Part shown: piece by piece, positions 7,173 through 15,119 of the stretch
Position numbering within the stretch: the first letter of the stretch is position 1
Layout: every line of letters starts with the position of its first letter
DNA from: a bacterium
Lineage (GTDB): Bacteria > Bdellovibrionota > FAC87 > UBA2466
Direction: 5' to 3'
NCBI GenBank assembly: GCA_022842225.1
Contig: JALHPX010000009.1
Coordinates: forward strand, 1 to 18,020
DNA length: 18,020 nucleotides
Notes under the pieces: generated by a model
Told to the model about the DNA's origin: nothing
Database searches by the model: none
Seen by the model: only the letters and a program-made list of their open reading frames with translations
Program-made: the position numbers and the translations under genes

Positions 7173-7982
7173 TCAGCGATTTAATCCAAATAGAGCTAGT
7201 GCAATCTCGAGAACAATCAATAAAACAATCAATGTCTCGAGGAAGTTGGTTTTTCGGCTGGTGGCAAGATCCACAAGAATTTCGATATTGTCCTGAAGGA
7301 GAGTGAGCTTTCTATCGAGAGAACGAAAGCGCGTGTCGATATCGAAGTTTTGTTGGAGTTCTCGGTGCAACTTTTCGAGTTCTTTGCTCTCCCAGATCTC
7401 ATCGGGAGCATCGAGAACCGCCAGATTCGAAATAATATTCTGTCTCGTCGCAGTGATAGTCCCAATCGTCTTCAGCAATCTCTTCGTATAGATCGGCAGT
7501 CGCCCCGTCGCCGCTAAATTGCTCAAAAGCGAATAAGTATCAGAGAGCATTTTCTCTGCTCTCATTTCAAACGTTTCCAGCGCTGCCGACTGGCCGACGG
7601 AATAGGCCACCAAGCGAATGTGCTCGAGTGTCGCTTTCTTCAATTCCACATACTCGAAATCGACGTGGTTGGTTTGACTACCCGTGTGGATCACATACGT
7701 TTCGGTTGAGGTGAGCGGCAGAGGGCTATCAATTTTTGCTCTAAGCTTATCGAGCTCCTCGCGTACTACCGCTTCCGGCACGTTGAAAAAAACCACGCTG
7801 CCAAATTGGAACACAAAGAGGTACGCATCTTCGCCGTAGCGCAGCGCAAGCTGACGCGGGGTGATGGACAAAAGCTTCCCGGACAAAATGTCGCGAGCCT
7901 GCTTTATCGGCAGGTAGTCAAATTGGCTGAGTGCGTGAGCTGTGTATACGGAGGACACTGTCCCAAGGCTACACTCACCCAT
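7173..7982 (-). CDS. RMD1/YagE family (DUF155) membrane protein
   Basis: A 269-residue protein of the DUF155 family, which includes yeast Rmd1. Its bacterial role is unknown. The N-terminal half contains the family core with alternating strands (YLFVFQFGSVVFFNVP). A helical central part follows, with charged segments likely to form coiled coil (about 170-240). One C-terminal membrane helix (NFLETLIVLLIVLEIALALFGL) ends just before the final residues, giving a tail-anchored layout. I chose the ATG at 7982; a GTG two codons upstream (7988) is also possible, and neither has a clear ribosome-binding site. The start is about 34 bp from the divergent barrel gene at 8017, so the two share a very compact promoter region. 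Confidence 0.82.
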   Translation of the reverse strand: MGECSLGTVSSVYTAHALSQFDYLPIKQARDILSGKLLSITPRQLALRYGEDAYLFVFQFGSVVFFNVPEAVVREELDKLRAKIDSPLPLTSTETYVIHTGSQTNHVDFEYVELKKATLEHIRLVAYSVGQSAALETFEMRAEKMLSDTYSLLSNLAATGRLPIYTKRLLKTIGTITATRQNIISNLAVLDAPDEIWESKELEKLHRELQQNFDIDTRFRSLDRKLTLLQDNIEILVDLATSRKTNFLETLIVLLIVLEIALALFGLNR

Positions 7983-8010
7983 GGGCACAACTCAAGAACT
8001 GGCCTACAAT
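7982..8010 (+). promoter_or_regulatory. Candidate leaderless promoter of the small barrel gene
   Basis: TGGGCA (7982-7987, 4/6 to -35) is 17 bp before TACAAT (8005-8010, 5/6 to -10), which ends exactly 6 nt before the ATG at 8017. The predicted +1 is the start codon itself. The same hexamer and the same distance occur before the phosphatase gene at 3851. The -35 box overlaps the first codons of the divergent DUF155 gene. Confidence 0.5.
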
Positions 8011-8016
8011 AGGGTT

Positions 8017-8604
8017 ATGAAATCCCCAAAATTCGCAGTTCTCTTTTTGCTGGGTGCCGCCCTGTGCGGTCAGGCGCACGCCGCGTTCGAAGTGTTCGCG
8101 AAAGGATCGCTTTCGAAGAACCACATCGATACAGACAAATATATTCTCAGTCTCTCCGCTTCGACGGGGATGGCGATTACGTTACTCCCGCGAGTACGGC
8201 TTGAAGGGCGCTATACCAATACTAGCTCTCTGCAAAACGTACTGGTGATCGATGACGTCGCGACTCTGAATGATGTTATGACTCAAACGACGATTTATTC
8301 CGTCGGTATTGATCTCGATATCTTGGGACAGCAGAGCACTTTCCAACCCTTTATTTACGTTGGGGTTGGTTACGTGGAAACCAAGCGGAGTTACTATGTC
8401 ACAGTGCCCTCAGCACCTGCCGCATATTACCTGCAAGAGCCAGTACGTACGGGTATCTCAGGCAACTTAGGCGCTGGATTTCGGATTTCAGTCGCGCGCG
8501 CGTTGGCGTTTGAAGTCGAAGCGTTTGCGTATGGCGTCGATATCCATAAGCCCAATCCGCTCATCAACTTATTCGGCAGCGTTGGAATTAGAATTTTTCT
8601 CTAA
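8017..8604 (+). CDS. Small outer-membrane beta-barrel protein
   Basis: A 195-residue exported protein. The signal peptide is clear: KSPK, a hydrophobic core (FAVLFLLGAALC) and cleavage after AHA (about residue 22). The mature part alternates polar and hydrophobic residues in strand-like runs (VRLEGRYTN, TTIYSVGIDLDIL, QPFIYVGVGYVET, ISGNLGAGFRIS) and ends in SVGIRIFL with a terminal hydrophobic residue, typical of OmpA/OmpW-like eight-stranded barrels. I do not recognise a specific family. The start ATG at 8017 places the signal peptide at the N-terminus; an earlier in-frame ATG would bury it. There is no ribosome-binding site. The stop overlaps the convergent rarA stop by 4 bp. Confidence 0.82.
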   Translation: MKSPKFAVLFLLGAALCGQAHAAFEVFAKGSLSKNHIDTDKYILSLSASTGMAITLLPRVRLEGRYTNTSSLQNVLVIDDVATLNDVMTQTTIYSVGIDLDILGQQSTFQPFIYVGVGYVETKRSYYVTVPSAPAAYYLQEPVRTGISGNLGAGFRISVARALAFEVEAFAYGVDIHKPNPLINLFGSVGIRIFL

Positions 8605-9890
8605 TTTCCTTCGTCCGTACTTTTTCCCCGCTGCTTTAAGAACTCCATAAACTTCTTTTCGCTCCCACGATCCGTGGGGCGATAAAACCGCCGCGTCTTT
8701 AAAGCGTCTGGTAAATACTGCGCGCGCACCCAACCGCCAGGGTAATCATGCGGGTACGCGTAGCCGGCGCCATGTCCCCAAGCTCGCATCGGCTTGGTGG
8801 GTGCGTTTCTCAAGTGCATCGGGATTTCCGCCGAGCCGCCTTGGCGCACCACCTCCATCGCTTCCTCAATCGCCACATACGCGCGGTTGCTCTTGTCCGA
8901 GCAAGCTAAATAAGTCACACACTGCGCGAGTACGATCCGCGCTTCGGGCATTCCGATGGCGTGGGTGGCTTGGAAGGCACTCGTCGCAATCATCAGCGCC
9001 GCGGGATTGGCATTGCCGATATCTTCACTCGCCAAAATAATCAGCCTTCGCGCGATAAAGAGCGGATCCTCTCCGCCTTCCAGCATGCGCGCCAGGTAGT
9101 AGACCGCCGCATCCGGATCGCTACCGCGGATGCTCTTAATAAACGCAGAAATCGTGTCGTAGTGGGCTTCGGATTTTTTATCGTAGTACAGACTTTGCGA
9201 GTGTTTGAGTTGATCCCAGTCTTCTTCCGTCGGAACTCGCGCGTCTTTGCCGGCCATCAATTGCAAGTGTTCAAGCAGAGTAAGCGCACGCCTCGCATCG
9301 CCAATTGCGGCGGCTGCGATTTTCTCTGCAAGTGTGGTGGGCAGCTCGGGAGCCGCGCGCAGCACGATTCTCATCAGCTCGCGATCTTCCAGAGGCTGAA
9401 AGTGAAAAATCACACAGCGCGAGGCAATCGCGTTATTGATTTCAAACGATGGATTCTCTGTCGTAGCTCCAATAAACCGCGCACTGCCTTCTTCGAGGTA
9501 AGGCAGCAACACATCCTGCTGCGCCTTATTGAGGCGGTGCACTTCGTCGATAAACAAAATATGCGCGGGATTGCCCATGCGAAAGGCGGCTTTGGAAATC
9601 TCCAGCTTCTCGCGGATTTCTTTCACGCCGCTGGTGACGGCCGAAAGGGCTTGAAACTGGCGCTGGGTGCGATTCGCGATCACGGTGGCCAGCGTGGTCT
9701 TGCCGCTGCCGGGCGGCCCCCAGAAGATGAGACCCGTCCATTTGTCAGAATCGAGCATGCGAAAAAAGCGCTCGTTTAGGAAATGCCGCTGTCCCTGGAC
9801 CTGGTCCAATTCCTTGGGCCGCATCCGCTGCGCCAAGGGCACATCCGCGGAAGTCGAGACCGAGGCGGTAAAGAGATCGGGATCGTTCAT
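8601..9890 (-). CDS. rarA: Replication-associated recombination protein A (RarA/MgsA AAA+ ATPase)
   Basis: A clamp-loader-like AAA+ ATPase acting at stalled or damaged replication forks. The 429-residue length is normal. Walker A is GPPGSGKT (58-65), Walker B is ILFIDEVH (111-118), sensor 1 lies in GATTENPS (141-148), and an SR arginine-finger dipeptide is at 157-158. The C-terminal MgsA domain is complete, with GGEDPLFIARRLIILASEDIG and the family-typical AWGHGAGYAYPHDYPGGW. The gene is convergent with the small barrel gene (4-bp overlap) and divergent from the LptF/G-like gene about 58 bp away. Confidence 0.96.
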   Translation of the reverse strand: MNDPDLFTASVSTSADVPLAQRMRPKELDQVQGQRHFLNERFFRMLDSDKWTGLIFWGPPGSGKTTLATVIANRTQRQFQALSAVTSGVKEIREKLEISKAAFRMGNPAHILFIDEVHRLNKAQQDVLLPYLEEGSARFIGATTENPSFEINNAIASRCVIFHFQPLEDRELMRIVLRAAPELPTTLAEKIAAAAIGDARRALTLLEHLQLMAGKDARVPTEEDWDQLKHSQSLYYDKKSEAHYDTISAFIKSIRGSDPDAAVYYLARMLEGGEDPLFIARRLIILASEDIGNANPAALMIATSAFQATHAIGMPEARIVLAQCVTYLACSDKSNRAYVAIEEAMEVVRQGGSAEIPMHLRNAPTKPMRAWGHGAGYAYPHDYPGGWVRAQYLPDALKTRRFYRPTDRGSEKKFMEFLKQRGKSTDEGN

Positions 9891-9948
9891 GCCTCGATTT
9901 TTAGCACATTTTCAAAGCCGTACCTATCGGGGTAAAGTTCTAGGCCTG

Positions 9949-11127
9949 ATGAGCGATACCCCGGCAAACACGGGGCTTAGTTTCGGCCCTTTGGACCGGG
10001 AAAAAGCCTTCCATAAATACCCTCGCATCCAGCTGGGCATTTTGAAGTATCTCATCAACGAGATCCTCTTTAGCTTCTTCACGGGGACTGCGACCTTTTT
10101 GCTCATCATGCTGCTGATGCAGGCCATCCGGCTGATGGAGTTCATCATCGTCCACCAGGTGGGGATGGCGGATGTGGGGCGGATCGTGTCGGCATTGGGC
10201 TTGTCGTTTCTGCCGCTCGCGATGCCCATAGCGTACCTTTTCGCGGTTTTACTCGGTATTTCGCGAGCCAATTCGGAAGGCGAAATTATCGCCCTTCAAG
10301 TCAGCGGCATCCGCATCCGCGATATTTTCCTGCCGGTTTTAGGATTTGGTTTTGTGATGGCGGGTATCTGCCTTTATCTCTCGCTTTACTCCGTGCCGAT
10401 CGGCAACCGCCGCTTTGAGCTGCTGATCACCAAGCTGGGTCAGGAGAAGGTGATGTCGAGTCTGAAGCCTGGGGTTTTTGTCGAAGGCTTTTATGGCCTC
10501 ACGATCCTGGCCGAGCAAACTATTCCGGTGAAGAACGAGCTAAAAAAGATTTTTATCTTTGATAAGCGCGAGGAAGATCACCCGCTCGCCATTACAGCGC
10601 AAGCGGGCCTGCTGCGATTAAACGAAGAGCGTGGCGTCTTAACGCTAAGATTAAGTGATGGCTCCATTCACATGCAGAATGAGAATGACGAGACCATACA
10701 ACAAAAGATTAATTTCGACGTTTACGACATTAATTTAGACGTCGGCAAAACGGGCGAAGCGTGGCGGCCCTACAGCCCGCCGTCGTACAATTACAACGAG
10801 CTCAAACAAAAAATCGCCGAAGCCGCGCATGATCCCCCGCAGCACCGCCAGCTGTTAGTTGAATTCCACCGAAGATTTTCGATGTCCTTTGCCTGCGTCG
10901 TTTTCGCAGCCCTCGGATTTTTCATCGGCATCCTAAGTCAAAAGGGCGTAACGAGTGCCGCGATCGTATTGTGCTTGCTGGTCGCAACGGCATATTGGCT
11001 GACGTACGTCGCAGCAAACGCACTCGCGGTCCAAGGCAAAGTCGCGCCCTGGCTAGGCATCTGGGCCCCCAACTTCGCCTTCCTCTTTTTCTCCTGGCTA
11101 GCCTACAAACGCTCCCGCGCCCGCTGA
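9949..11127 (+). CDS. LptF/LptG family lipopolysaccharide export permease
   Basis: An inner-membrane subunit of the Lpt machine that extracts LPS and sends it across the periplasm, powered by LptB. The 392-residue protein has the family layout: N-terminal membrane segments (YLINEILFSFFTGTATFLLIM onward, then LPLAMPIAYLFAVLLGIS), a periplasmic beta-jellyroll in the middle (about 150-290), and three C-terminal helices beginning at RRFSMSFACVVFAALGFFIG. The cytoplasmic segment SRANSEGEIIALQVSGI is the coupling region typical of LptF/G. I cannot tell LptF from LptG, and no second copy is in the window. Start at 9949 is chosen for N-terminal length; an in-frame ATG at 9889 would add 20 basic residues. 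A weak -10-like TAAAGT lies just upstream. Confidence 0.9.
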   Translation: MSDTPANTGLSFGPLDREKAFHKYPRIQLGILKYLINEILFSFFTGTATFLLIMLLMQAIRLMEFIIVHQVGMADVGRIVSALGLSFLPLAMPIAYLFAVLLGISRANSEGEIIALQVSGIRIRDIFLPVLGFGFVMAGICLYLSLYSVPIGNRRFELLITKLGQEKVMSSLKPGVFVEGFYGLTILAEQTIPVKNELKKIFIFDKREEDHPLAITAQAGLLRLNEERGVLTLRLSDGSIHMQNENDETIQQKINFDVYDINLDVGKTGEAWRPYSPPSYNYNELKQKIAEAAHDPPQHRQLLVEFHRRFSMSFACVVFAALGFFIGILSQKGVTSAAIVLCLLVATAYWLTYVAANALAVQGKVAPWLGIWAPNFAFLFFSWLAYKRSRAR

Positions 11128-11129
11128 CC

Positions 11130-11147
11130 ATTCTTTGTACAAAGAAT
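11130..11147. repeat. 18-bp perfect palindrome ATTCTTTGTACAAAGAAT
   Basis: A perfectly self-complementary 18-mer begins 3 bp after the LptF/G-like stop. As RNA it could form a 7-bp stem with a GTAC loop, but no U-run follows, so it is a poor intrinsic terminator. Perfect symmetry of this length suits a dimeric regulator's operator, 110 bp upstream of the secreted-protein pair. Confidence 0.6.
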
Positions 11148-11212
11148 ACAGAGCGAGCCGAAATAACTCCCTAAGATAACAGCTACTTACGCCGCCCATC
11201 CTGGTCCCACCC

Positions 11213-11240
11213 TTGCACTATATAGGGCTAAGAATACAAG
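11213..11240 (+). promoter_or_regulatory. Candidate sigma70-type promoter of the secreted paralogue pair
   Basis: TTGCAC (11213-11218, 4/6 to -35) and TACAAG (11235-11240, 4/6 to -10) are 16 bp apart. A CAGG/AAGGA-type ribosome-binding region follows at 11248-11257, directly before the ATG at 11258. TATATA (11219-11224) is an alternative -10 but lacks a matched -35. Confidence 0.4.
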
Positions 11241-11257
11241 CCCGGGGCAGGTAAGGA

Positions 11258-13375
11258 ATGAGTAAGTACATAAATTTACTGCTTATTATCCAATTATCTC
11301 TCGGCGCCCCTGTGTCTTGGGGCAAGTCAGCTGACCAATTGGGCTCCGCTCAATCGCGTCTCACTCAAAGCCTTGGAAACACTCAGAAAACAGCTACAAA
11401 AACTCCGGCCAAAACGCCCGAGAAAAAGAAAAATGAAGTTCCCGAACTTCCTCCCATCTCCAGTTTAGTTCCTGGTTTCTTCATGCCTCCGGCATCGATA
11501 CACGGTGAGGGAAATGGCAACGGCAACTCCGACGGCTCCGGATCGCTAGGACTTGGAGACACCAGCGGCAACTCGAGCAATCAAAATTCCAACAACTCCG
11601 GCAGCGCCACTTCCGGTCGATTGGTTTCGGACGAAAGCGCAAAAGCAGAAGATCCGAATGCTGGCGGAGATGGTTCCGGAAATAAGAAACAGCTTCCACC
11701 CATATCACCGCCAGCCCCGCCGCAGACTGCTGGGGGCGGAGCCGTAAAAGGCAATACGCGCCAACTAAGTCACTGGTGGCCTTTGTGTGCCTTCATCGAC
11801 AAGACAGTAAAAGACCCCAACGGAATTATTAAAGAGCTCGTTGACGATGCGGCGGAGTGCAACGTCCATCTGCAAGTATATCCCGTCACGGTTGATTGGA
11901 ATGTTGTAGGGGACAGCGCTTCAGCGGTTAACGCTGCCACCAGAACACAGTGTAATTTTCAGAATGGTATGCAGGGCTCCGCTACGGCCCTTGTTCCTTG
12001 GACGCTGACCGCCGCTGAAATGTGCAATAAAAAAATTCCAGACCCCAACAATCCGGGCAAAGAAGTTTGGGATCCGGCCGTCGCCGGTTGCGCAGAACTA
12101 AGCAGCAAATCCGCCCAGGACCCCAGCAAGCTGAATGATGCCGACGGGCACGGTCATAACAAGGCGACCGGCAATGTAGCCGTTTCCATTGAAGTGATTA
12201 GTGGCCACACCGCAGATACCGTGGCGCACGAAGCGATTGGGCACAGTCAAATGGGAAAGCCGAACGGTAGTCGTTACGGAATGCTCATCGGAGAAATCAT
12301 CGATACCAAATCTGACGGAAGTCGCAACTGGGCGCCTCGCACCGGCGATCCGCCTGACAAATGGACTCCTGGCGGTTGCGACGTGATGAGAGAAAATGCG
12401 CACGTGAACACGGCATCCGAGGTTAAAAAATATTTTGGGACGGATCAGCCCTTTCAATACGATGCTAATCGGCAGACTTATTACACGCCGTCGAGCAACC
12501 TATACAATATGAAGTCCGACCCGCCGCTTTTCTCACCGCCCAATCCAGTACCTCCACCCGGACCCATCCAAGTTCCGATGATTGCGCAAACCGTTCCCGG
12601 TGTTACGCAGTCTAGAGGGCAGGGAAGCAGTTTGGATTCTGGCTTCTTTGATAGAGGAAGCAGTGAAGTTTACGCCAACAGCGTTCCTGCTGCGAAAACG
12701 GCAACGGCGGCTCCCGAGAAACACAAAGAAGGCGTCACGAAAGTTTCTTCCGCGGCAAATGCCGCTCCAAAAGCGCAGCCAAAAGTAACTGGTTCCTCGC
12801 AGCCGGTGCAGGAGCCGCGCGCGGATGTGAATGTCGCTATTACTCCTCCTGCCGGTGGAGAGCTGGCGAAAAAAGGTAATAAAGTTGTTTGGGCGGAAGG
12901 TGCTAAGGCCGTCGACCCGAAAGATTTTGCCGGTAAAGGGAACTCCGAAGTTTCAAGTGATAACGTTTACAAAAGCTCGAGTGCTTCAAGTGCCGTCGCG
13001 GGCGGAAGCAGCACAAAAGGCGGAAGTATTCTTTATGACGAAGGGGCTGCGGTAAATCCGTACGCCGGTACACAAGATTCTGGCCCAAGTGCCAAACCTG
13101 CGGGCTCCGCTCCAAACTCTTACTCTGACTCCAATTCACTCGCCCTCGGCGGCGGTTATAGCGGCAATGGTTCCTCTGGCGGCAAAGTCGGCGCAGGCTC
13201 TGGATTTGATAGCGGTGTGTTTAACGGTCTGGGCGAAGAAGAAACCGAAGAAGAAGTGGCCGCTCGACGAAAAAAATCGGGGGCTACGACCGAGCGAAAT
13301 GGCCGTCGGCCCGCTTCGGCTTCTGAATCGCGCGGCGTGCGTGTGAGTAAACCTTCCTATGGAGATTCCGAGTGA
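11258..13375 (+). CDS. Secreted six-cysteine protein with HExxxH motif and Ser/Gly-rich C-terminus (paralogue 1)
   Basis: I do not recognise a named family. The 705-residue product has a signal peptide (hydrophobic core about 5-19). A Gly/Asn/Ser/Pro-rich linker (80-168) leads to a folded domain (about 170-395), then a Pro-rich hinge (421-440) and a long low-complexity tail. The domain holds WWPLC (173-177), all six cysteines of the protein (177, 201, 232, 256, 278, 374), HEAIGH (324-329) and GCDVMR (373-378). HExxxH is a zinc-site pattern known, for example, from TldD, but the rest does not look like TldD. Tail motifs: KKGNKVVWAEGAK (538-550) with a weaker copy KGGSILYDEGA (587-597), DSGFF/DSGVF repeats (460, 651), an acidic-then-basic cluster and GRRPAS (682-687). 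The stop overlaps the next gene by 4 bp; that gene is a paralogue. Export is likely; catalysis is speculation. Confidence 0.85.
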   Translation: MSKYINLLLIIQLSLGAPVSWGKSADQLGSAQSRLTQSLGNTQKTATKTPAKTPEKKKNEVPELPPISSLVPGFFMPPASIHGEGNGNGNSDGSGSLGLGDTSGNSSNQNSNNSGSATSGRLVSDESAKAEDPNAGGDGSGNKKQLPPISPPAPPQTAGGGAVKGNTRQLSHWWPLCAFIDKTVKDPNGIIKELVDDAAECNVHLQVYPVTVDWNVVGDSASAVNAATRTQCNFQNGMQGSATALVPWTLTAAEMCNKKIPDPNNPGKEVWDPAVAGCAELSSKSAQDPSKLNDADGHGHNKATGNVAVSIEVISGHTADTVAHEAIGHSQMGKPNGSRYGMLIGEIIDTKSDGSRNWAPRTGDPPDKWTPGGCDVMRENAHVNTASEVKKYFGTDQPFQYDANRQTYYTPSSNLYNMKSDPPLFSPPNPVPPPGPIQVPMIAQTVPGVTQSRGQGSSLDSGFFDRGSSEVYANSVPAAKTATAAPEKHKEGVTKVSSAANAAPKAQPKVTGSSQPVQEPRADVNVAITPPAGGELAKKGNKVVWAEGAKAVDPKDFAGKGNSEVSSDNVYKSSSASSAVAGGSSTKGGSILYDEGAAVNPYAGTQDSGPSAKPAGSAPNSYSDSNSLALGGGYSGNGSSGGKVGAGSGFDSGVFNGLGEEETEEEVAARRKKSGATTERNGRRPASASESRGVRVSKPSYGDSE

Positions 13376-15105
13376 GCTATTGGCGCACATTCTTATCTCT
13401 GCTCATCGCCGCAGTCTTAGCCGCGTCGAACATTGCGCGCGCAGAAGGCGCGGAGTGGGAGCAGTTTGATAAATGGTGGCCCATGTGCGTTTTCGACGGG
13501 TCTGGGGGCGGCAGTGTGAACGCTGCTATCACTGAGATGGTGAAGATGGCCGCTAAGTGCAAAGTGAATTTGGATGTGCGGCCTTTTTCGATTCCCCCTG
13601 GTACTGGTGCCGGTAACGTAAAGAAGTTTGCTGATGATGCCCGCGCTAAATGTAACCTTACCTACGGTTTTCAAAAAATGGGTGTGAACCGAGCTTCAAT
13701 TTTGGCAATCAGTGATGCGCGGGCCGCACAACAAATGTGCAACGCAATGGGCGCAAAAGATCGGCAGTTTTGTGGGGAGCTATCGTTCGACCGTGGAAAA
13801 GCACAGGAATTTAGAATGCGGGGTACAGGATATTTCGGCGGGGCAGCGCCAGCCGGTCAGCCAGCTTTCTCCGTCGTTGGTGGGAGCGCCATTAACGCTC
13901 GCGACATGAGCGCCGTCGCTCTTGGTCAGGGCATGATGGGGTTGCCGCAAGGTTTCGGAGCAGGCAACGGAGTTGGGGCAGAGTTTGAAGGACAAGCTGC
14001 CGGTGGTTCCAACGTCGATTCAGGTTGGAGCGACTACGGTTGCGAGAAAATGCGCGCAGCCGCTTTTGACAACCGCTACCGCGGAATGAAATACAAATCA
14101 GATTTTACGGAATGGTACCCAACCTCTGGAAAAATTCGTTACGTCGATATCACTGACAAAACGACCCCGCTCTTTGGATCTCTCGGGGCCATTACGGCAG
14201 CAACAGGCATTGCGATTAAAACCGCTATCCCCGGGTTGCCCATGACGTCGCAGCAGATTGGCAAGGTTGTCGTGGGCGCGGCCCTCGAAGCAGAAAGTGT
14301 TTTTAGAAACGCGACTACTCCTAAAGCAAAGCCGCAAGAGGGGGCTTCGACCGGCCACCCCAATCGCACCAACAATCAAGTTACTAGTTTGCGCGGGAGC
14401 GACGACAGCGGCGTGGAACAGGTAAATGTTCCGACAACAGATCCAGGCCAAGTTGCCGCCAAGGGGGGAAATAAAACGGCATGGGACGAAGGCGCGAAAA
14501 TTTCCGACGAACTAGCAAAAGAGCTTGGAGTCTCTGCTTCGCAATTGCCTCAAGGCGGTCCGTCGACAACTCCGACTCCAGCACCGACACAAAATTCGAT
14601 CGACACTATCACGGCCCAGACCCAATCCCAATTTGCCGCCATCACCGGCGGGGCTACAACTCCTAGTGCTGCAGCTACGGCGGCGGCAGAAGCCGCGGCC
14701 AGTGCCGCGATTCCTTCGTCGATAAAATCCGGCAATGCGCCCGGCGATGTATCACCTATCGGCGGCACGAATACCGTTACGAATGGCTCTACCCCGCAAA
14801 CAGGCAGCTCCGCTCCGGGATCGGCGACACAGTCCTTCTTTGGTGCATCGTCCAGCATGCCCGCGGCTACATCGACAGGCGAAGCCAAGACAAAAACCGA
14901 GCCTCAAAAATCGGGAACGCTGGCCTCTGATTTCTTTTCGAAAAAATCTAAAAAAGGCGAGGAGCAAGAACGCCCTCGCACCGAAGAGCGCAGTGGCAGT
15001 AGCCGTGAGGAAGAAATGCGCGGCGGACGTCGTCCCGCTTCTACCAGTGCCTACGGCGGCAGCAGCTCCAATGCCGACGGCAACGTCACGCGCATTGGTC
15101 GTTAA
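13372..15105 (+). CDS. Secreted six-cysteine protein, paralogue 2, lacking the HExxxH residues
   Basis: No named family recognised. The 577-residue product starts at a GTG (GTGA overlap with the previous stop; GGAG 7 nt upstream) and has a good signal peptide with cleavage after ARA (about residue 24). The domain (about 32-245) mirrors the previous protein: WWPMC (35-39), six cysteines in total (39, 63, 94, 123, 134, 224), QMCN before and CGELS after the fourth/fifth cysteines, and GCEKMR (223-228). Aligned on these, HEAIGH becomes AVALGQ (181-186), so metal ligands are lost. The tail is rich in Ala, Ser, Thr, Pro and Gly, with KGGNKTAWDEGAK (364-376), a charged cluster (524-549) and GRRPAS (552-557). 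It is probably co-secreted with, and may bind, the first protein. Confidence 0.85.
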   Translation: MSYWRTFLSLLIAAVLAASNIARAEGAEWEQFDKWWPMCVFDGSGGGSVNAAITEMVKMAAKCKVNLDVRPFSIPPGTGAGNVKKFADDARAKCNLTYGFQKMGVNRASILAISDARAAQQMCNAMGAKDRQFCGELSFDRGKAQEFRMRGTGYFGGAAPAGQPAFSVVGGSAINARDMSAVALGQGMMGLPQGFGAGNGVGAEFEGQAAGGSNVDSGWSDYGCEKMRAAAFDNRYRGMKYKSDFTEWYPTSGKIRYVDITDKTTPLFGSLGAITAATGIAIKTAIPGLPMTSQQIGKVVVGAALEAESVFRNATTPKAKPQEGASTGHPNRTNNQVTSLRGSDDSGVEQVNVPTTDPGQVAAKGGNKTAWDEGAKISDELAKELGVSASQLPQGGPSTTPTPAPTQNSIDTITAQTQSQFAAITGGATTPSAAATAAAEAAASAAIPSSIKSGNAPGDVSPIGGTNTVTNGSTPQTGSSAPGSATQSFFGASSSMPAATSTGEAKTKTEPQKSGTLASDFFSKKSKKGEEQERPRTEERSGSSREEEMRGGRRPASTSAYGGSSSNADGNVTRIGR

Positions 15106-15119
15106 TCAGCGGGCGCCTA

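Noticed and set aside
8961..9779. 272-codon plus-strand reading frame opposite rarA
   Set aside because: It lies entirely antisense to a convincingly conserved RarA; composition (many Arg, His, Phe) is that of a shadow frame.
11130..11147. Rho-independent terminator for the LptF/G-like gene
   Set aside because: The stem is AT-rich and only 7 bp, and it is followed by ACAGAGCGAG rather than a T-run.
12227..12244. Assigning paralogue 1 to the TldD protease family because of HEAIGH
   Set aside because: Only the six-residue motif matches. The protein has a signal peptide, six cysteines and low-complexity tails, and no other TldD feature is visible.
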